Positions 43,472 to 51,879 are shown, counted from the stretch's first letter. The stretch: 64,000 nt of DNA from Rossellomorea aquimaris (GCF_035590735.1 NZ_CP141595.1:1335001-1399000), one strand, 5' to 3'. The notes: generated by a model from the letters alone, not told the origin. Numbers and translations are program-made.

Positions 43472-43485
43472 TGAAACGCGTTTCA
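43472..43485. promoter_or_regulatory. LacI-type operator
   Basis: TGAAACGCGTTTCA is a perfect 14-bp palindrome with the central CG typical of LacI-family operators, 75 bp before the LacI-family gene start. Autoregulation is the simplest reading. Confidence 0.7.
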
Positions 43486-43560
43486 GAGCAAGTGTTTATT
43501 AAAAGTTTTGCGCAAAATGTATAGGTGGGCCATTGATAATATTTAATGAGGGGTATGGGG

Positions 43561-44523
43561 ATGACAAATATTCGCAGTATCGCGAAGCTTGCGGGAGTAT
43601 CTGTTTCAACGGTTTCAAGAGTATTAAATAAACATCCTTATGTAAAAGAGGAAAAACGTCAGAAGGTTCTCGAGGCCATCGAGCAACTAAATTATATAAA
43701 AAACGCTAACGCTGTCCATTTATCAAAAGGGAAGACCTATAGTATAGGAGTTGTTTTGCCATATTTGAATCTTCCTTACTTTGGAGAAATTCTTCAAGGT
43801 ATTGCAGGGGAAGCATTAAAGCATGGCTATCACCTTCAACTTTTTCAAACGGATTATGACAAGGGAGCCGAACTTGATGCCTTTCATCGTCTGCAAATGA
43901 AGGAAGTAGACGGATTGATCTTAACATCACGCTCAAATTCACTGGATGTTCTCACTCCTTTCATGGAAAATGCCAATGTTGTTTTTTGTGAAAATGTGTA
44001 CGGTCACTCGTGTAAGAAAATATATATCGATCATTATCAAGGAGTTAGGAATGGTCTCGAATATCTTTATTCAAAAGGTCACTCCCGCATAGGTCTATGC
44101 ATGCATAGAATGTTTGGGACGAACAGTGAAGAGAGAATCCGGGCGTATTATGATAGCTCAGAAGCTGCGGGGAATCCTGTGCGTGATGAGTGGATCTTCA
44201 ATGACTGCTATCATCTGCAGGATGGAAGAGATGTGGTGAAGGCCTGGGAACAGCTGAAAGAAAAGCCATCAGCCCTTATCGTAACAAGTGATCAGGTTTC
44301 AGCAGGTATGGTGACAGAGGCAGGGAAAAGAGGGATCAGGATACCCGGTGACTTGGCTATCTTAAGCTTTGATAATCATCCCATTGCCGATGCACTGGAC
44401 ATTTCATCCTTTGAAGTACCGATACGAAAAGTGGGAGAGGAATCGTTTAAACTATTTCTTGAAAATACGGACCCTCGACCCGTGATACTGGAAACGGAAT
44501 TATTTGAAAGAGGGACCGTGTAA
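43561..44523 (+). CDS. LacI-family transcriptional regulator
   Basis: A 320-residue repressor. The N-terminal helix-turn-helix is NIRSIAKLAGVSVSTVSRVL (3-22), followed by the hinge region and a periplasmic-binding-like sugar domain (60-315) with YSIGVVLPYLNLPYFGEILQ and the dimerisation-end segment GDLAILSFDNHPIADAL. ATG 43561 follows GAGGGG by 7 bases and is preferred over ATG 43546. No sugar gene is adjacent, so it may act on a distant operon, possibly malL or the importer at 3108, besides its own palindromic site. Confidence 0.92.
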   Translation: MTNIRSIAKLAGVSVSTVSRVLNKHPYVKEEKRQKVLEAIEQLNYIKNANAVHLSKGKTYSIGVVLPYLNLPYFGEILQGIAGEALKHGYHLQLFQTDYDKGAELDAFHRLQMKEVDGLILTSRSNSLDVLTPFMENANVVFCENVYGHSCKKIYIDHYQGVRNGLEYLYSKGHSRIGLCMHRMFGTNSEERIRAYYDSSEAAGNPVRDEWIFNDCYHLQDGRDVVKAWEQLKEKPSALIVTSDQVSAGMVTEAGKRGIRIPGDLAILSFDNHPIADALDISSFEVPIRKVGEESFKLFLENTDPRPVILETELFERGTV

Positions 44524-44553
44524 GTTCCTTAAGAAATGGAGGAGGCGAAAAGA

Positions 44554-44649
44554 ATGTTAGGGAATAAAGAAGAAAAAATGTTGATCATCCTAATGTGCGT
44601 AGTCGCTTTTATTGTGTTGCTTGCCATTGTAGGGAAATATCTTATGTAG
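44554..44649 (+). CDS. Small membrane protein, 31 residues
   Basis: Short frame MLGNKEEKMLIILMCVVAFI... with one membrane helix and a KYLM end. GGAGGAGG lies 8 bases before the ATG, and the gene follows the LacI regulator by 30 bp. An upstream in-frame ATG at 44536 lacks a ribosome-binding site. Its function is unknown. Confidence 0.7.
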   Translation: MLGNKEEKMLIILMCVVAFIVLLAIVGKYLM

Positions 44650-44725
44650 CTTTTTTGCCCTTGTCTTCATAACTCACTCGTTTTTGCCATATGTTAAGAG
44701 TAATGAAGCGGTAGGTGAATTCATC

Positions 44726-45187
44726 ATGTGGTCTGAATTTAAACTATTCATTTCAAGGGGGAATGTAATTGATTTAGCGATTGCAGTCATCATTGGTTCA
44801 GCGTTTGGTAAGATTGTGGAGTCTCTCGTTCAAGACATGATGATGCCGGCAATCGGAATTTTATTTGGCGGTATTAACTTAGAAGGCCTGCACCTTCGAA
44901 TTGGAGCAGAGGTGATTGAATTGGGAAAGTTCCTACAAGCCCTTGTAGACTTTCTTCTCGTGGCCATGAGCATTTTTCTGATGATAAAGGTGGTCAACCG
45001 CTTGAAAGGCGGAGAGCAGCAATACAAAGTGAAGCAAACGACGAACCTTGAAGTCTTACAGGAAATCAGGGATATCTTGAAGGACGATCATAGCACTTCC
45101 CATAGCGATGATTTCCCTAAAACAACCGATCAGCTCACCAAAAGTGGTATGAAAATTCAGATGAGAACCGACAGAAAGCCCAGATAA
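44726..45187 (+). CDS. mscL: Large-conductance mechanosensitive channel MscL
   Basis: Pentameric emergency channel that opens under membrane tension in hypo-osmotic shock. It has 153 residues from ATG 44726. The N-terminal amphipathic stretch and TM1 (RGNVIDLAIAVIIGSAFGKI with the gate region) start near residue 11; TM2 (FLQALVDFLLVAMSIFLMIK) lies near 68-87, followed by the Lys/Glu-rich C-terminal helix. The tail after residue 115 is longer than in E. coli MscL (136 residues). Confidence 0.94.
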   Translation: MWSEFKLFISRGNVIDLAIAVIIGSAFGKIVESLVQDMMMPAIGILFGGINLEGLHLRIGAEVIELGKFLQALVDFLLVAMSIFLMIKVVNRLKGGEQQYKVKQTTNLEVLQEIRDILKDDHSTSHSDDFPKTTDQLTKSGMKIQMRTDRKPR

Positions 45188-45206
45188 ATTCATCATCATT
45201 GACCTA

Positions 45207-45229
45207 AATCCTACTTTTATAGTAGGATT
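45207..45229 (+). terminator. Possible terminator after mscL
   Basis: AATCCTAC/GTAGGATT with a 7-base loop; the trailing sequence has only a short T-run. Confidence 0.4.
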
Positions 45230-45285
45230 ACTTTGTGTTGTGCGACCTTTTTTAAAAAATCATACGAACAAATGGGGTGATGATC

Positions 45286-46218
45286 GTGAAAAAAATTCAT
45301 ATTATTCATGAAAATAGTGATTGGACCAATCATTTAACGACTCGTCTCAACGAGCTCCAATTGCCTTATGAGGAATGGTTCCTCGATCAAGGACTTATCG
45401 ACTTATCCTCAGAACCTCCAGAAGGTGTATTCTATAATCGGATCAGTGCATCTTCCCATACCAGAAACCACCGTTTTGCACCTGAGTTAACGGAAAGCGT
45501 TCTTTCATGGTTGGAGAGATATGAAAGAAAGGTACTGAATGGGAGCCGCGCCCTCCGGTTGGAAGTAAGTAAAGTGAATCAGTATATGGCCTTGAACGCT
45601 GTCGGCATCAAGACACCTAAAACCATTGCAGCCGTTGGAAAAGAGCAGATCATAGAAGCCGCACAAAAGCTCAACAAGCCATCCTTCATCACCAAGCATA
45701 ACCGTGCAGGGAAAGGATTGGGTGTTCAGTTGTTTCATTCAGTGGACGCACTGAAAAACTATGTGTACAGTGATGCATTTGAAGAACCGCTAGATGGCAC
45801 GACGCTAATCCAGGAATACATTGAAGCACCGGACGCGTCGATCACACGCTGTGAATTCATTGGCGGCAAATTCATTTATGCTGTGAGAGTGGATACGTCA
45901 AAAGGATTTGAATTATGTCCCGCCGATGTCTGCCAGGTGGATGACTTATTCTGTCCAGTGGGAGAGCAAGAGGAGAAACCTAAATTCCAAATCAGGGAAA
46001 ACTTTTCCCATGGCATCCTTTCGTTTTACGAAGCATTTTTAAAAGAAAACCGGATTGATGTAGCCGGGATCGAATTCATTCAAGACAAAGAAGGCACCAT
46101 CTACACGTATGATGTGAACACCAATACAAACTACAACAAGGATGCCGAGGCGAAGTACGGACAATACGGTATGCTTGAGTTGGCAAAATATCTTGGTGAG
46201 CAATTGAAAACTGTGTAA
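45286..46218 (+). CDS. ATP-grasp enzyme (RimK/glutathione-synthetase-like)
   Basis: A 310-residue ATP-grasp ligase. The nucleotide-binding loop is FITKHNRAGKGLGVQLF near residue 130, LIQEYIEAPDASITRCEFIGG is the central strand, and the metal-binding residues lie in VAGIEFIQDKEGTIYTYDVN near 265. GTG 45286 follows GGGGTGA by 5 bases. The family joins a carboxylate to an amine or amino acid using ATP. The substrate is not evident and the gene stands alone. Confidence 0.85.
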   Translation: MKKIHIIHENSDWTNHLTTRLNELQLPYEEWFLDQGLIDLSSEPPEGVFYNRISASSHTRNHRFAPELTESVLSWLERYERKVLNGSRALRLEVSKVNQYMALNAVGIKTPKTIAAVGKEQIIEAAQKLNKPSFITKHNRAGKGLGVQLFHSVDALKNYVYSDAFEEPLDGTTLIQEYIEAPDASITRCEFIGGKFIYAVRVDTSKGFELCPADVCQVDDLFCPVGEQEEKPKFQIRENFSHGILSFYEAFLKENRIDVAGIEFIQDKEGTIYTYDVNTNTNYNKDAEAKYGQYGMLELAKYLGEQLKTV

Positions 46219-46225
46219 GTTGATG

Positions 46226-46251
46226 ACTCTCCTGTACATGTACAGGAGAGT
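46226..46251. other. Perfect 26-bp palindrome
   Basis: ACTCTCCTGTACA is followed immediately by its complement. It lies 8 bp after the ATP-grasp stop. Few T follow (TCTCTTATA), so a terminator is possible but weak; a protein-binding palindrome is the alternative. Confidence 0.6.
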
Positions 46252-46358
46252 TCTCTTATATAAATGCCCGATTACATATATAATTGTAACGATTTTTATA
46301 GTAGTATGGTAGAATTTCTATAAAGTAGACAATATCTGTGAAAGGTCAAAGGGTAAGT

Positions 46359-47627
46359 ATGATTATCTTTAATCAGGATGTTATTAATAATTTCTTTTAT
46401 ATCATTTTGAGTATTTTTTTAATTTTTTTCCTTACTGAAAGAAAGATGATACATGGTTGGTATACAAGGTTAGCAACCCTTGTTTCTTTGAGTATTGCCA
46501 TTATCCTGTGCATGCTTTCCCCGATTTATCATAATCCATACTGTGTACATGATTTAAGGATGATTCCTTTCGTACTCGGAATCATGTATGGAGGACCATA
46601 TACAGGGCTCGCACTTTTAGTTGTCTTATTGTTATCCCGGACAATGGTGTATAGTTGGAGTTTAGTAGCATTTGTTATTTATGTGGTGATCTACCTCTTG
46701 ACGGTTATCGGGATGAAGTGGTTCGATTTTGACCGGTTAACGAGCCGCAAGAAAATCATATTCTCAGTGATTCTCTTTACCATTCATTCCATAGTAGCGG
46801 CCCTTATTGCTAATGCCATGACCGTGTTTGTGATTGATGAAAGCTATCTCATTAATTTCATCTTACTCCCTTCAGTGGGAATGCTTATCTTGACATACAT
46901 ATGTGAAACATTGCTTAAACAGATTCAAATCAAACAAGCACTCGTGAAGATAGAGAAAATGGAAGTACTCGCACAACTCGCAGCCAGCATTTCACACGAA
47001 GTGAAGAATCCGTTAACTGTTATTAAAGGATTTCTAAGATTACTCCATCAAGAAAATCTTCCAGTCGGAAAGAAAGAGCAATATTTAGCCATCGCATCAT
47101 CAGAACTGAACCGGGCAGAAGATATTATCAATGACTATCTGACGTTTGCAAAGCCGGACCCTGATCAAGTAGAGAACATCTCAATTTCGGGACAACTCAA
47201 TAAGCTCGTTGATATGGTAGAGCCCCTGAGCAACCAGCAATCGGTGGACGTACATAAAAGCATCATGGACGCCACTATCGTCGGTAATACACGGAGCTTT
47301 CAGCAAGCATTTCTCAACATCATCAAAAATGCGATCGAATCCATGCCAAAAGGAGGTACCCTTACGATACTTTCGAAGGTTCAAAAGGGAAACGTCAGCA
47401 TCACAATCACTGACACTGGAGTAGGGATGACCTCTGAGCAACACGCCAGACTGGGAGAACCTTATTTTTCTACGAAAGAAAAAGGGACCGGTCTTGGGCT
47501 TATGGTTTCCTATCGCATCATTGAAGCGATGAGAGGCGTCATTACAGTTGAAAGTAGAGTTGGAAAGGGGACAAGTTTTCAGATTGTGTTTCCTGTGGAT
47601 CGTATGAAAGACCCTTCATCTTTATAG
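46359..47627 (+). CDS. Sensor histidine kinase, KinB-like (5TMR-LYT)
   Basis: A 422-residue membrane kinase. Five to six membrane segments (residues 1-190) with GIMYGGPYTGLALLVVLLLS form a 5TMR-LYT-type sensor. The dimerisation domain has SISHEVKNPLTVIKGFLRLL (His near 213), and the ATPase has NIIKNAIESMPKGG, DTGVGM and GTGLGL boxes. This layout is found in KinB-type kinases of the sporulation phosphorelay. No response regulator is next to it, as usual for phosphorelay kinases. ATG 46359 follows AAAGGG by 6 bases; GTG 46338 is possible. Confidence 0.9.
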   Translation: MIIFNQDVINNFFYIILSIFLIFFLTERKMIHGWYTRLATLVSLSIAIILCMLSPIYHNPYCVHDLRMIPFVLGIMYGGPYTGLALLVVLLLSRTMVYSWSLVAFVIYVVIYLLTVIGMKWFDFDRLTSRKKIIFSVILFTIHSIVAALIANAMTVFVIDESYLINFILLPSVGMLILTYICETLLKQIQIKQALVKIEKMEVLAQLAASISHEVKNPLTVIKGFLRLLHQENLPVGKKEQYLAIASSELNRAEDIINDYLTFAKPDPDQVENISISGQLNKLVDMVEPLSNQQSVDVHKSIMDATIVGNTRSFQQAFLNIIKNAIESMPKGGTLTILSKVQKGNVSITITDTGVGMTSEQHARLGEPYFSTKEKGTGLGLMVSYRIIEAMRGVITVESRVGKGTSFQIVFPVDRMKDPSSL

Positions 47628-47682
47628 GTGGAGGTTTTTTGATTATGATCACTGGATTGGTTCACGGTACTGGGTTTGGAGT

Positions 47683-47808
47683 TGTCCAGCTCCGGCGGCT
47701 AGTCCCTCGAGGTCATAAGTCAAGGACACCAAAAAGGCAAAGAGCGCCTTTCCGGTGTCCTCGCCTTATGCTTGTCGGGCCTGAGCAAGCCGCCTCCGCT
47801 TTTCTAAA
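47683..47808 (+). repeat. Family B repeat, copy 1
   Basis: A 126-bp unit. Pairing segments in order are GGCGGCT...AGCCGCC, CATAAG...CTTATG, GGACACC...GGTGTCC and AAAGGC...GCCTTT. The units from 47683 to 48268 fill the 740-bp gap between the kinase and helD, which contains no gene. Confidence 0.85.
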
Positions 47809-47934
47809 TGTCCAGCTCCGGCGGCTAGTCCCTCGAGGTCATAAGTCAAGGACACCAAAAAGGCAAAGAGCGCCTTTCCGGTGTCCTCGCCTTATGCTTG
47901 TCGGGCCTGAGCAAGCCGCCTCCGCTTTTCTAAA
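47809..47934 (+). repeat. Family B repeat, copy 2 (identical to copy 1)
   Basis: By eye it is identical to copy 1 over 126 bp and directly adjacent, which points to a recent tandem duplication. Confidence 0.85.
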
Positions 47935-48058
47935 TGTCCAGCTCCGGCGGCTAGTCCCTCGAGGTCATAAGTCAAGGACACCAAAAAGGCAAAGAGCGTC
48001 TTTCCGGTGTCCTCGCCTTATGCTTGTCGCCTCTAGGCAAAGCCCTTCTGCTTTTTTA
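47935..48058 (+). repeat. Family B repeat, copy 3
   Basis: Matches copies 1-2 for about 90 bp, with one change (AGAGCGTC), then differs at the right end (CGCCTCTAGGCAAAGCCCTT). It has a hybrid look: left end as copies 1-2, right end more like the copy at 26259. Confidence 0.8.
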
Positions 48059-48144
48059 TTGATATTCTCCTAATTATCTGATAATATATATTCCTGCTCC
48101 CAAACGCCTACATAAATTATCCGGATTTCGATTTGTCTTTATAT

Positions 48145-48268
48145 TGTCTAGCTCCGGCAGCTAGGCCCTCGAGGTCATAAGCTAAGTCTGGCAAGAAGGC
48201 AAAAAGCGCCTTCTCGCCAGACTCATCTTATGCTTGTCGGGCCTGATCGAGCCGCCTCCGCTTTTCGT
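48145..48268 (+). repeat. Family B repeat, copy 4 (diverged)
   Basis: Same landmarks, but the inner stem is GTCTGGC/GCCAGAC and another is AGGCCC/GGGCCT, so both strands of each helix changed together relative to copies 1-3. Confidence 0.8.
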
Positions 48269-48365
48269 TATAAACGTGTTCATCCACCGAGAGTCGTTAC
48301 CTTAGTGGTATTGTTGAGACGTTTTTTTCTCCATTGCGGCTACTAACATTTGGAAGGAGAAATGT

Positions 48366-50633
48366 ATGACGAAGGAATCAACTATTCATCCCGATTTTTC
48401 AACTGAATCAGAACGCTTGGAGTTTACGAAGCGCTACATTGATGTAGTCATCAGCACATCCCAGACGAGTAAGGAAAAGTATAAAGAAAACATGGAAAAA
48501 GCTTTTGGTGATATTGATTGGGGCGAGTCGAGTGCTGCGTACATCGATATCTTGACGAACTCAAGCTTCTTTGAGATGTCCAAAGAAGAACTTGAGTCCC
48601 TAACGAAAGCGAAAACGAAACCGTATTTTGCCAGGATTGATTTTCAACATGAGGGCTCGGACAAGGTGGAGAAGCACTATATTGGGAAGACCTCCCTCTA
48701 TCAGAGGGAGAATCAAGAACAAATCATCGTGGACTGGCGGTCTCCCATCGCAAACCTGTATTACGAAGGAAGAATCGGCGATGTTTCGTATGAAGCGGAA
48801 GACGAGACATATGTAGGAGATCTTTCATTAAAGCGTCAGTACATGATTGAGGATGGTTTGTTAGAAGAAATCAGGGATATAGATTTAACGACCACTGATG
48901 AACTGCTTCAGGATTCATTAGCCAAGAGCTCCAGCAATCGTTTAACTGAGATCATTTCCACCATTCAAGAAGAACAAAACCGGATCATCCGTGCCGATTT
49001 AAACAAGCCCATCATTGTTCAAGGAGCGGCAGGAAGCGGAAAGACAACCATTGCCCTTCACCGGATTTCATACTTTATTTACAACTACAAACAGCATTTT
49101 GATCCGAAACAACTGATGATCCTTGCACCAAGTAATTTGTTTATCGACTACATTTCAGAAGCCCTGCCGGAACTTGGTGTTGAACGGGTAAGGCAAACGA
49201 CGTTCACGGATTATGTCATGACCTGCCTGGAGAAAAAGCTGAAATTAGTAGAAGATAACAAGCTCATTCATCTAATTGAAACCCACGGGGAAGAAGTAGA
49301 GACTGCCTCCTGGATATCAGGGTTTAAAGGCTCCAAAGCATTCAGGAGAATTCTTGATTATTATATAGAAGAAATTGAACAGCGCTTTTATACATCAAAG
49401 GACTTCTATGTCGATAAATTCAAGCTCTACACGGCAAAAAAATTCACTCATCTTTTTAAAGATGAATATACGTATATGCCAATCTATCGCCGAATGGAAA
49501 AGCTCAAAGCTCTCTTACAGAATTATGTTCGGACGAATAAGAAGCAGATGGTGGAGAAGGTAGAGAAGTTTTTCGATGAACGGATCGAAACAGCGCTTTT
49601 TCAAAGGACACAGGCAGCAAACCGGAAGGACTATGTGTCAAAAGCATTGGACAAGAAAAGTGAGCGGGTTGAAGAAATTAAGAAGGCGATCCGAACAAGC
49701 GTTACTGCCTACATGAAGCAGTTTGAAAAGAAAAACCTGGATCAATACTTCCTAGAATTGTTCTCAGATCCGAAACGGCTGGCTTCTTATTCGAAAGGTG
49801 AGCTAAGCATGCAGCAGGCAGAAAAGCTTAGTCAATATACGTTGAAATACGCTAAGAAGAAACAGTATGAGGTAGAAGATTTAGCCATCCTACTTTACTT
49901 GCAAACTCACTTGTTTGGAATCGATAAATTTTATAAGGCAAAAAATATCGTGATTGATGAAGCACAGGATTATAGTTATATGCAGCTTTATTCCCTGAAG
50001 AGGGCACTTGAAACCGACATGTTTACATTGGTGGGGGATCTCGCCCAGGGGATTCACTCCTATCGGGGACTTCAGTCATGGGAACCGGTGTATAGAGATG
50101 TTTTTCCGAGGGCCACCTATACCGAGCTGCAAAAAAGCTATCGAACCACAATTGAAATCATGGAGGAAGCGAATAAACTGCTGAATCTCTTACCGTATGA
50201 TTTTCCTAAAGTGAATCCAGTGGTGAGACACGGAGTTTCTCCCAGCTTCGATGAGTATGTGGGATTGGAAGAATTGGCTGCCGTAATCGAGGAGAAGGTG
50301 AATACTGGACGGGAAGAAGGACTCCAAACCTTCGCCGTGATCGGAAAAAGCATGAAGGATTGTGTGAAAATCAGCGAAACCCTTCAAGACCGGCAGCCCG
50401 GGAAAGTAAAGTTATTAGAAGAACAGGAATCAATCCCGAAAGATCAAATCGTCGTCGTCCCATCTTATCTGTCAAAAGGACTCGAATTCGATGTCGTCAT
50501 CATCGCAGCGGTGGATGAATCATTCAACGCAGAAAATGAACTCGACATCAAGCTCCAATACGTGGCCATGACACGCCCCCTTCATAAGCTCGCGTTTATC
50601 GGAAAGAGAAGAGAGCAATTTATCGGTCGGTAG
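48366..50633 (+). CDS. helD: RNA polymerase recycling motor HelD
   Basis: UvrD/Rep-like superfamily 1 ATPase that binds RNA polymerase and clears stalled or post-termination complexes. It has 755 residues, close to B. subtilis HelD (774). The charged N-terminal arm (1-180) enters the secondary channel. Walker A is GAAGSGKTT near 221-229, the DEAQDY box is near 535, and later helicase motifs include GDLAQGIHSYRG and YVAMTRPLHKLAF at the end. GGAGAAATGT precedes the ATG. Variants of HelD are linked with rifampicin tolerance in other bacteria. Confidence 0.95.
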   Translation: MTKESTIHPDFSTESERLEFTKRYIDVVISTSQTSKEKYKENMEKAFGDIDWGESSAAYIDILTNSSFFEMSKEELESLTKAKTKPYFARIDFQHEGSDKVEKHYIGKTSLYQRENQEQIIVDWRSPIANLYYEGRIGDVSYEAEDETYVGDLSLKRQYMIEDGLLEEIRDIDLTTTDELLQDSLAKSSSNRLTEIISTIQEEQNRIIRADLNKPIIVQGAAGSGKTTIALHRISYFIYNYKQHFDPKQLMILAPSNLFIDYISEALPELGVERVRQTTFTDYVMTCLEKKLKLVEDNKLIHLIETHGEEVETASWISGFKGSKAFRRILDYYIEEIEQRFYTSKDFYVDKFKLYTAKKFTHLFKDEYTYMPIYRRMEKLKALLQNYVRTNKKQMVEKVEKFFDERIETALFQRTQAANRKDYVSKALDKKSERVEEIKKAIRTSVTAYMKQFEKKNLDQYFLELFSDPKRLASYSKGELSMQQAEKLSQYTLKYAKKKQYEVEDLAILLYLQTHLFGIDKFYKAKNIVIDEAQDYSYMQLYSLKRALETDMFTLVGDLAQGIHSYRGLQSWEPVYRDVFPRATYTELQKSYRTTIEIMEEANKLLNLLPYDFPKVNPVVRHGVSPSFDEYVGLEELAAVIEEKVNTGREEGLQTFAVIGKSMKDCVKISETLQDRQPGKVKLLEEQESIPKDQIVVVPSYLSKGLEFDVVIIAAVDESFNAENELDIKLQYVAMTRPLHKLAFIGKRREQFIGR

Positions 50634-50644
50634 ATACACCCAAT

Positions 50645-50676
50645 AGGTCCGTCCCTCATGGAGAGGGACGGACCTT
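50645..50676 (+). terminator. Hairpin of the GGTCCGTCCCTC element after helD
   Basis: AGGTCCGTCCCTC and GAGGGACGGACCT form a 13-bp perfect stem with a 6-base loop. T content after it is modest (TGATTTAG). It is placed as a helD terminator. Confidence 0.65.
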
Positions 50677-50763
50677 GATTTAGTATAAACACGAATTTTT
50701 CAATCATAACATTAGCAAAAAGCTGAGTGAATTTGTAAAATAATATATCAGGAGGGATGCAAT

Positions 50764-51594
50764 ATGTTAAAAAACTTACTGAGCACGAAGACACTACATA
50801 ACGGAATCGAAATTCCTTATGTCGGTTTAGGAGTTTACCAAATGAAAGATCCGTCTGAAACGGTACAGGCTGTTCGAACAGCGATTGAGTCAGGGTACCG
50901 TTCCATCGATACAGCGGCGATCTACGACAACGAAGAAAGCGTAGGTCAAGGTGTGAAAGAAGGTGGAGTAGCGAGAGAGGAACTGTTCATTACATCGAAA
51001 GTATGGAATGGTGATCAAGGCTACGATACGACATTGAAAGCATTCGAAACCAGCCTGAAAAAGCTTGATATGGACTACCTGGATCTTTATTTAATTCATT
51101 GGCCGGTAGAAGGAAAGTATAATGATACATGGAAGGCAATCGAAAGACTCTATAGCGAAGGGTTAGTGAAATCAATCGGTGTAAGTAACTTCCATCAGCA
51201 TCACCTTGAAGATTTGATGAAGAACAGCAATGAAAAGCCTGTATTAAATCAAATCGAATTACACCCCCGTCTGAATCAGGAAAAAATAAAAGAATTCTGT
51301 GCATCACAAAATATTGCTGTGGAAGCATGGTCACCAATTGCTCAAGGACGTGTACTGGATGAACCAACACTGAATCACATTGCTGAAAAGCATGAGAAAT
51401 CCGCTGCTCAAGTGATTTTGCGCTGGCACCTTCAGAATGATGTCATCATCATTCCTAAATCTGTGCATGAGAGCCGCATAAAAGAAAACGCAGATCTGTT
51501 CAACTTCGAACTATCACTGGAAGAAATGAATCAAATCAACGGATTGAATCTCGACGAGCGCTTCGGGCCAGATCCGGACAACTTCGATTTCTGA
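50764..51594 (+). CDS. Aldo/keto reductase (glyoxal reductase YvgN-like)
   Basis: NADPH-dependent (beta/alpha)8 reductase of 276 residues, the same length as B. subtilis YvgN. The catalytic Tyr is in SIDTAAIYDNEESVG, Lys in FITSKVWNGDQG and His in LYLIHWPVEGKY. The NADPH site is near IIPKSVHESRIKEN. Likely substrates are methylglyoxal and related reactive aldehydes. AGGAGGGATG precedes the ATG. Confidence 0.93.
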   Translation: MLKNLLSTKTLHNGIEIPYVGLGVYQMKDPSETVQAVRTAIESGYRSIDTAAIYDNEESVGQGVKEGGVAREELFITSKVWNGDQGYDTTLKAFETSLKKLDMDYLDLYLIHWPVEGKYNDTWKAIERLYSEGLVKSIGVSNFHQHHLEDLMKNSNEKPVLNQIELHPRLNQEKIKEFCASQNIAVEAWSPIAQGRVLDEPTLNHIAEKHEKSAAQVILRWHLQNDVIIIPKSVHESRIKENADLFNFELSLEEMNQINGLNLDERFGPDPDNFDF

Positions 51595-51604
51595 TCGATA
51601 TATA

Positions 51605-51648
51605 AATAAGAGGTCCGTCCCTCCAGATGAGGGACGGACCTCTTATTT
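51605..51648 (+). terminator. Terminator made of the GGTCCGTCCCTC element
   Basis: AATAAGAGGTCCGTCCCTC and its complement form a 19-bp stem around a 6-base loop and end in TTATTTTT. This is the longest copy of the element and a convincing terminator for the aldo/keto reductase gene. Confidence 0.85.
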
Positions 51649-51699
51649 TTGCCCTCCTGCCTCCCAAAAACCATTTAAATATAATTTGTAAAATAGTTA

Positions 51700-51729
51700 T
51701 TGACAGAGACGAGAAGAGTAGTATACAAT
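51700..51729 (+). promoter_or_regulatory. SigA promoter of the doxX gene
   Basis: TTGACA (51700-51705) with TATACA (51722-51727, 16 bp) or TACAAT (51724-51729, 18 bp). The MhqR-like half site begins one base further on. Confidence 0.65.
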
Positions 51730-51762
51730 TATCTCGAAATCAAAATAAATGCATTCGAGATA
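51730..51762. promoter_or_regulatory. MhqR-like inverted half sites
   Basis: TATCTCGAA (51730-51738) and TTCGAGATA (51754-51762) are exact inverted halves of the MhqR box, separated by 15 bp and lying directly downstream of the promoter -10. Confidence 0.65.
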
Positions 51763-51787
51763 ACATGCACTCATTTTTTTACACATA

Positions 51788-51805
51788 TATCTCAAATTCA
51801 AGATA
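51788..51805. promoter_or_regulatory. MhqR-like operator
   Basis: TATCTCAAATTCAAGATA closely matches the MhqR operator of B. subtilis (TATCTCGAATTCGAGATA), an inverted repeat of 9 + 9 bases. Confidence 0.75.
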
Positions 51806-51879
51806 AATGATTTGAGAATAATTGAATTTGAAATGTTTGAAGCTACATCTCGATGGGAAAACATAAAGGAGGAAGTAAG

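Noticed and set aside
47639..48073. 144-residue frame with three repeats of VQLRRLVPRGHKSRTPKRQR
   Set aside because: It is the translation of the tandem family B DNA repeats (126 bp is divisible by three). The coding signal disappears with the repeat and no ribosome-binding site is present.
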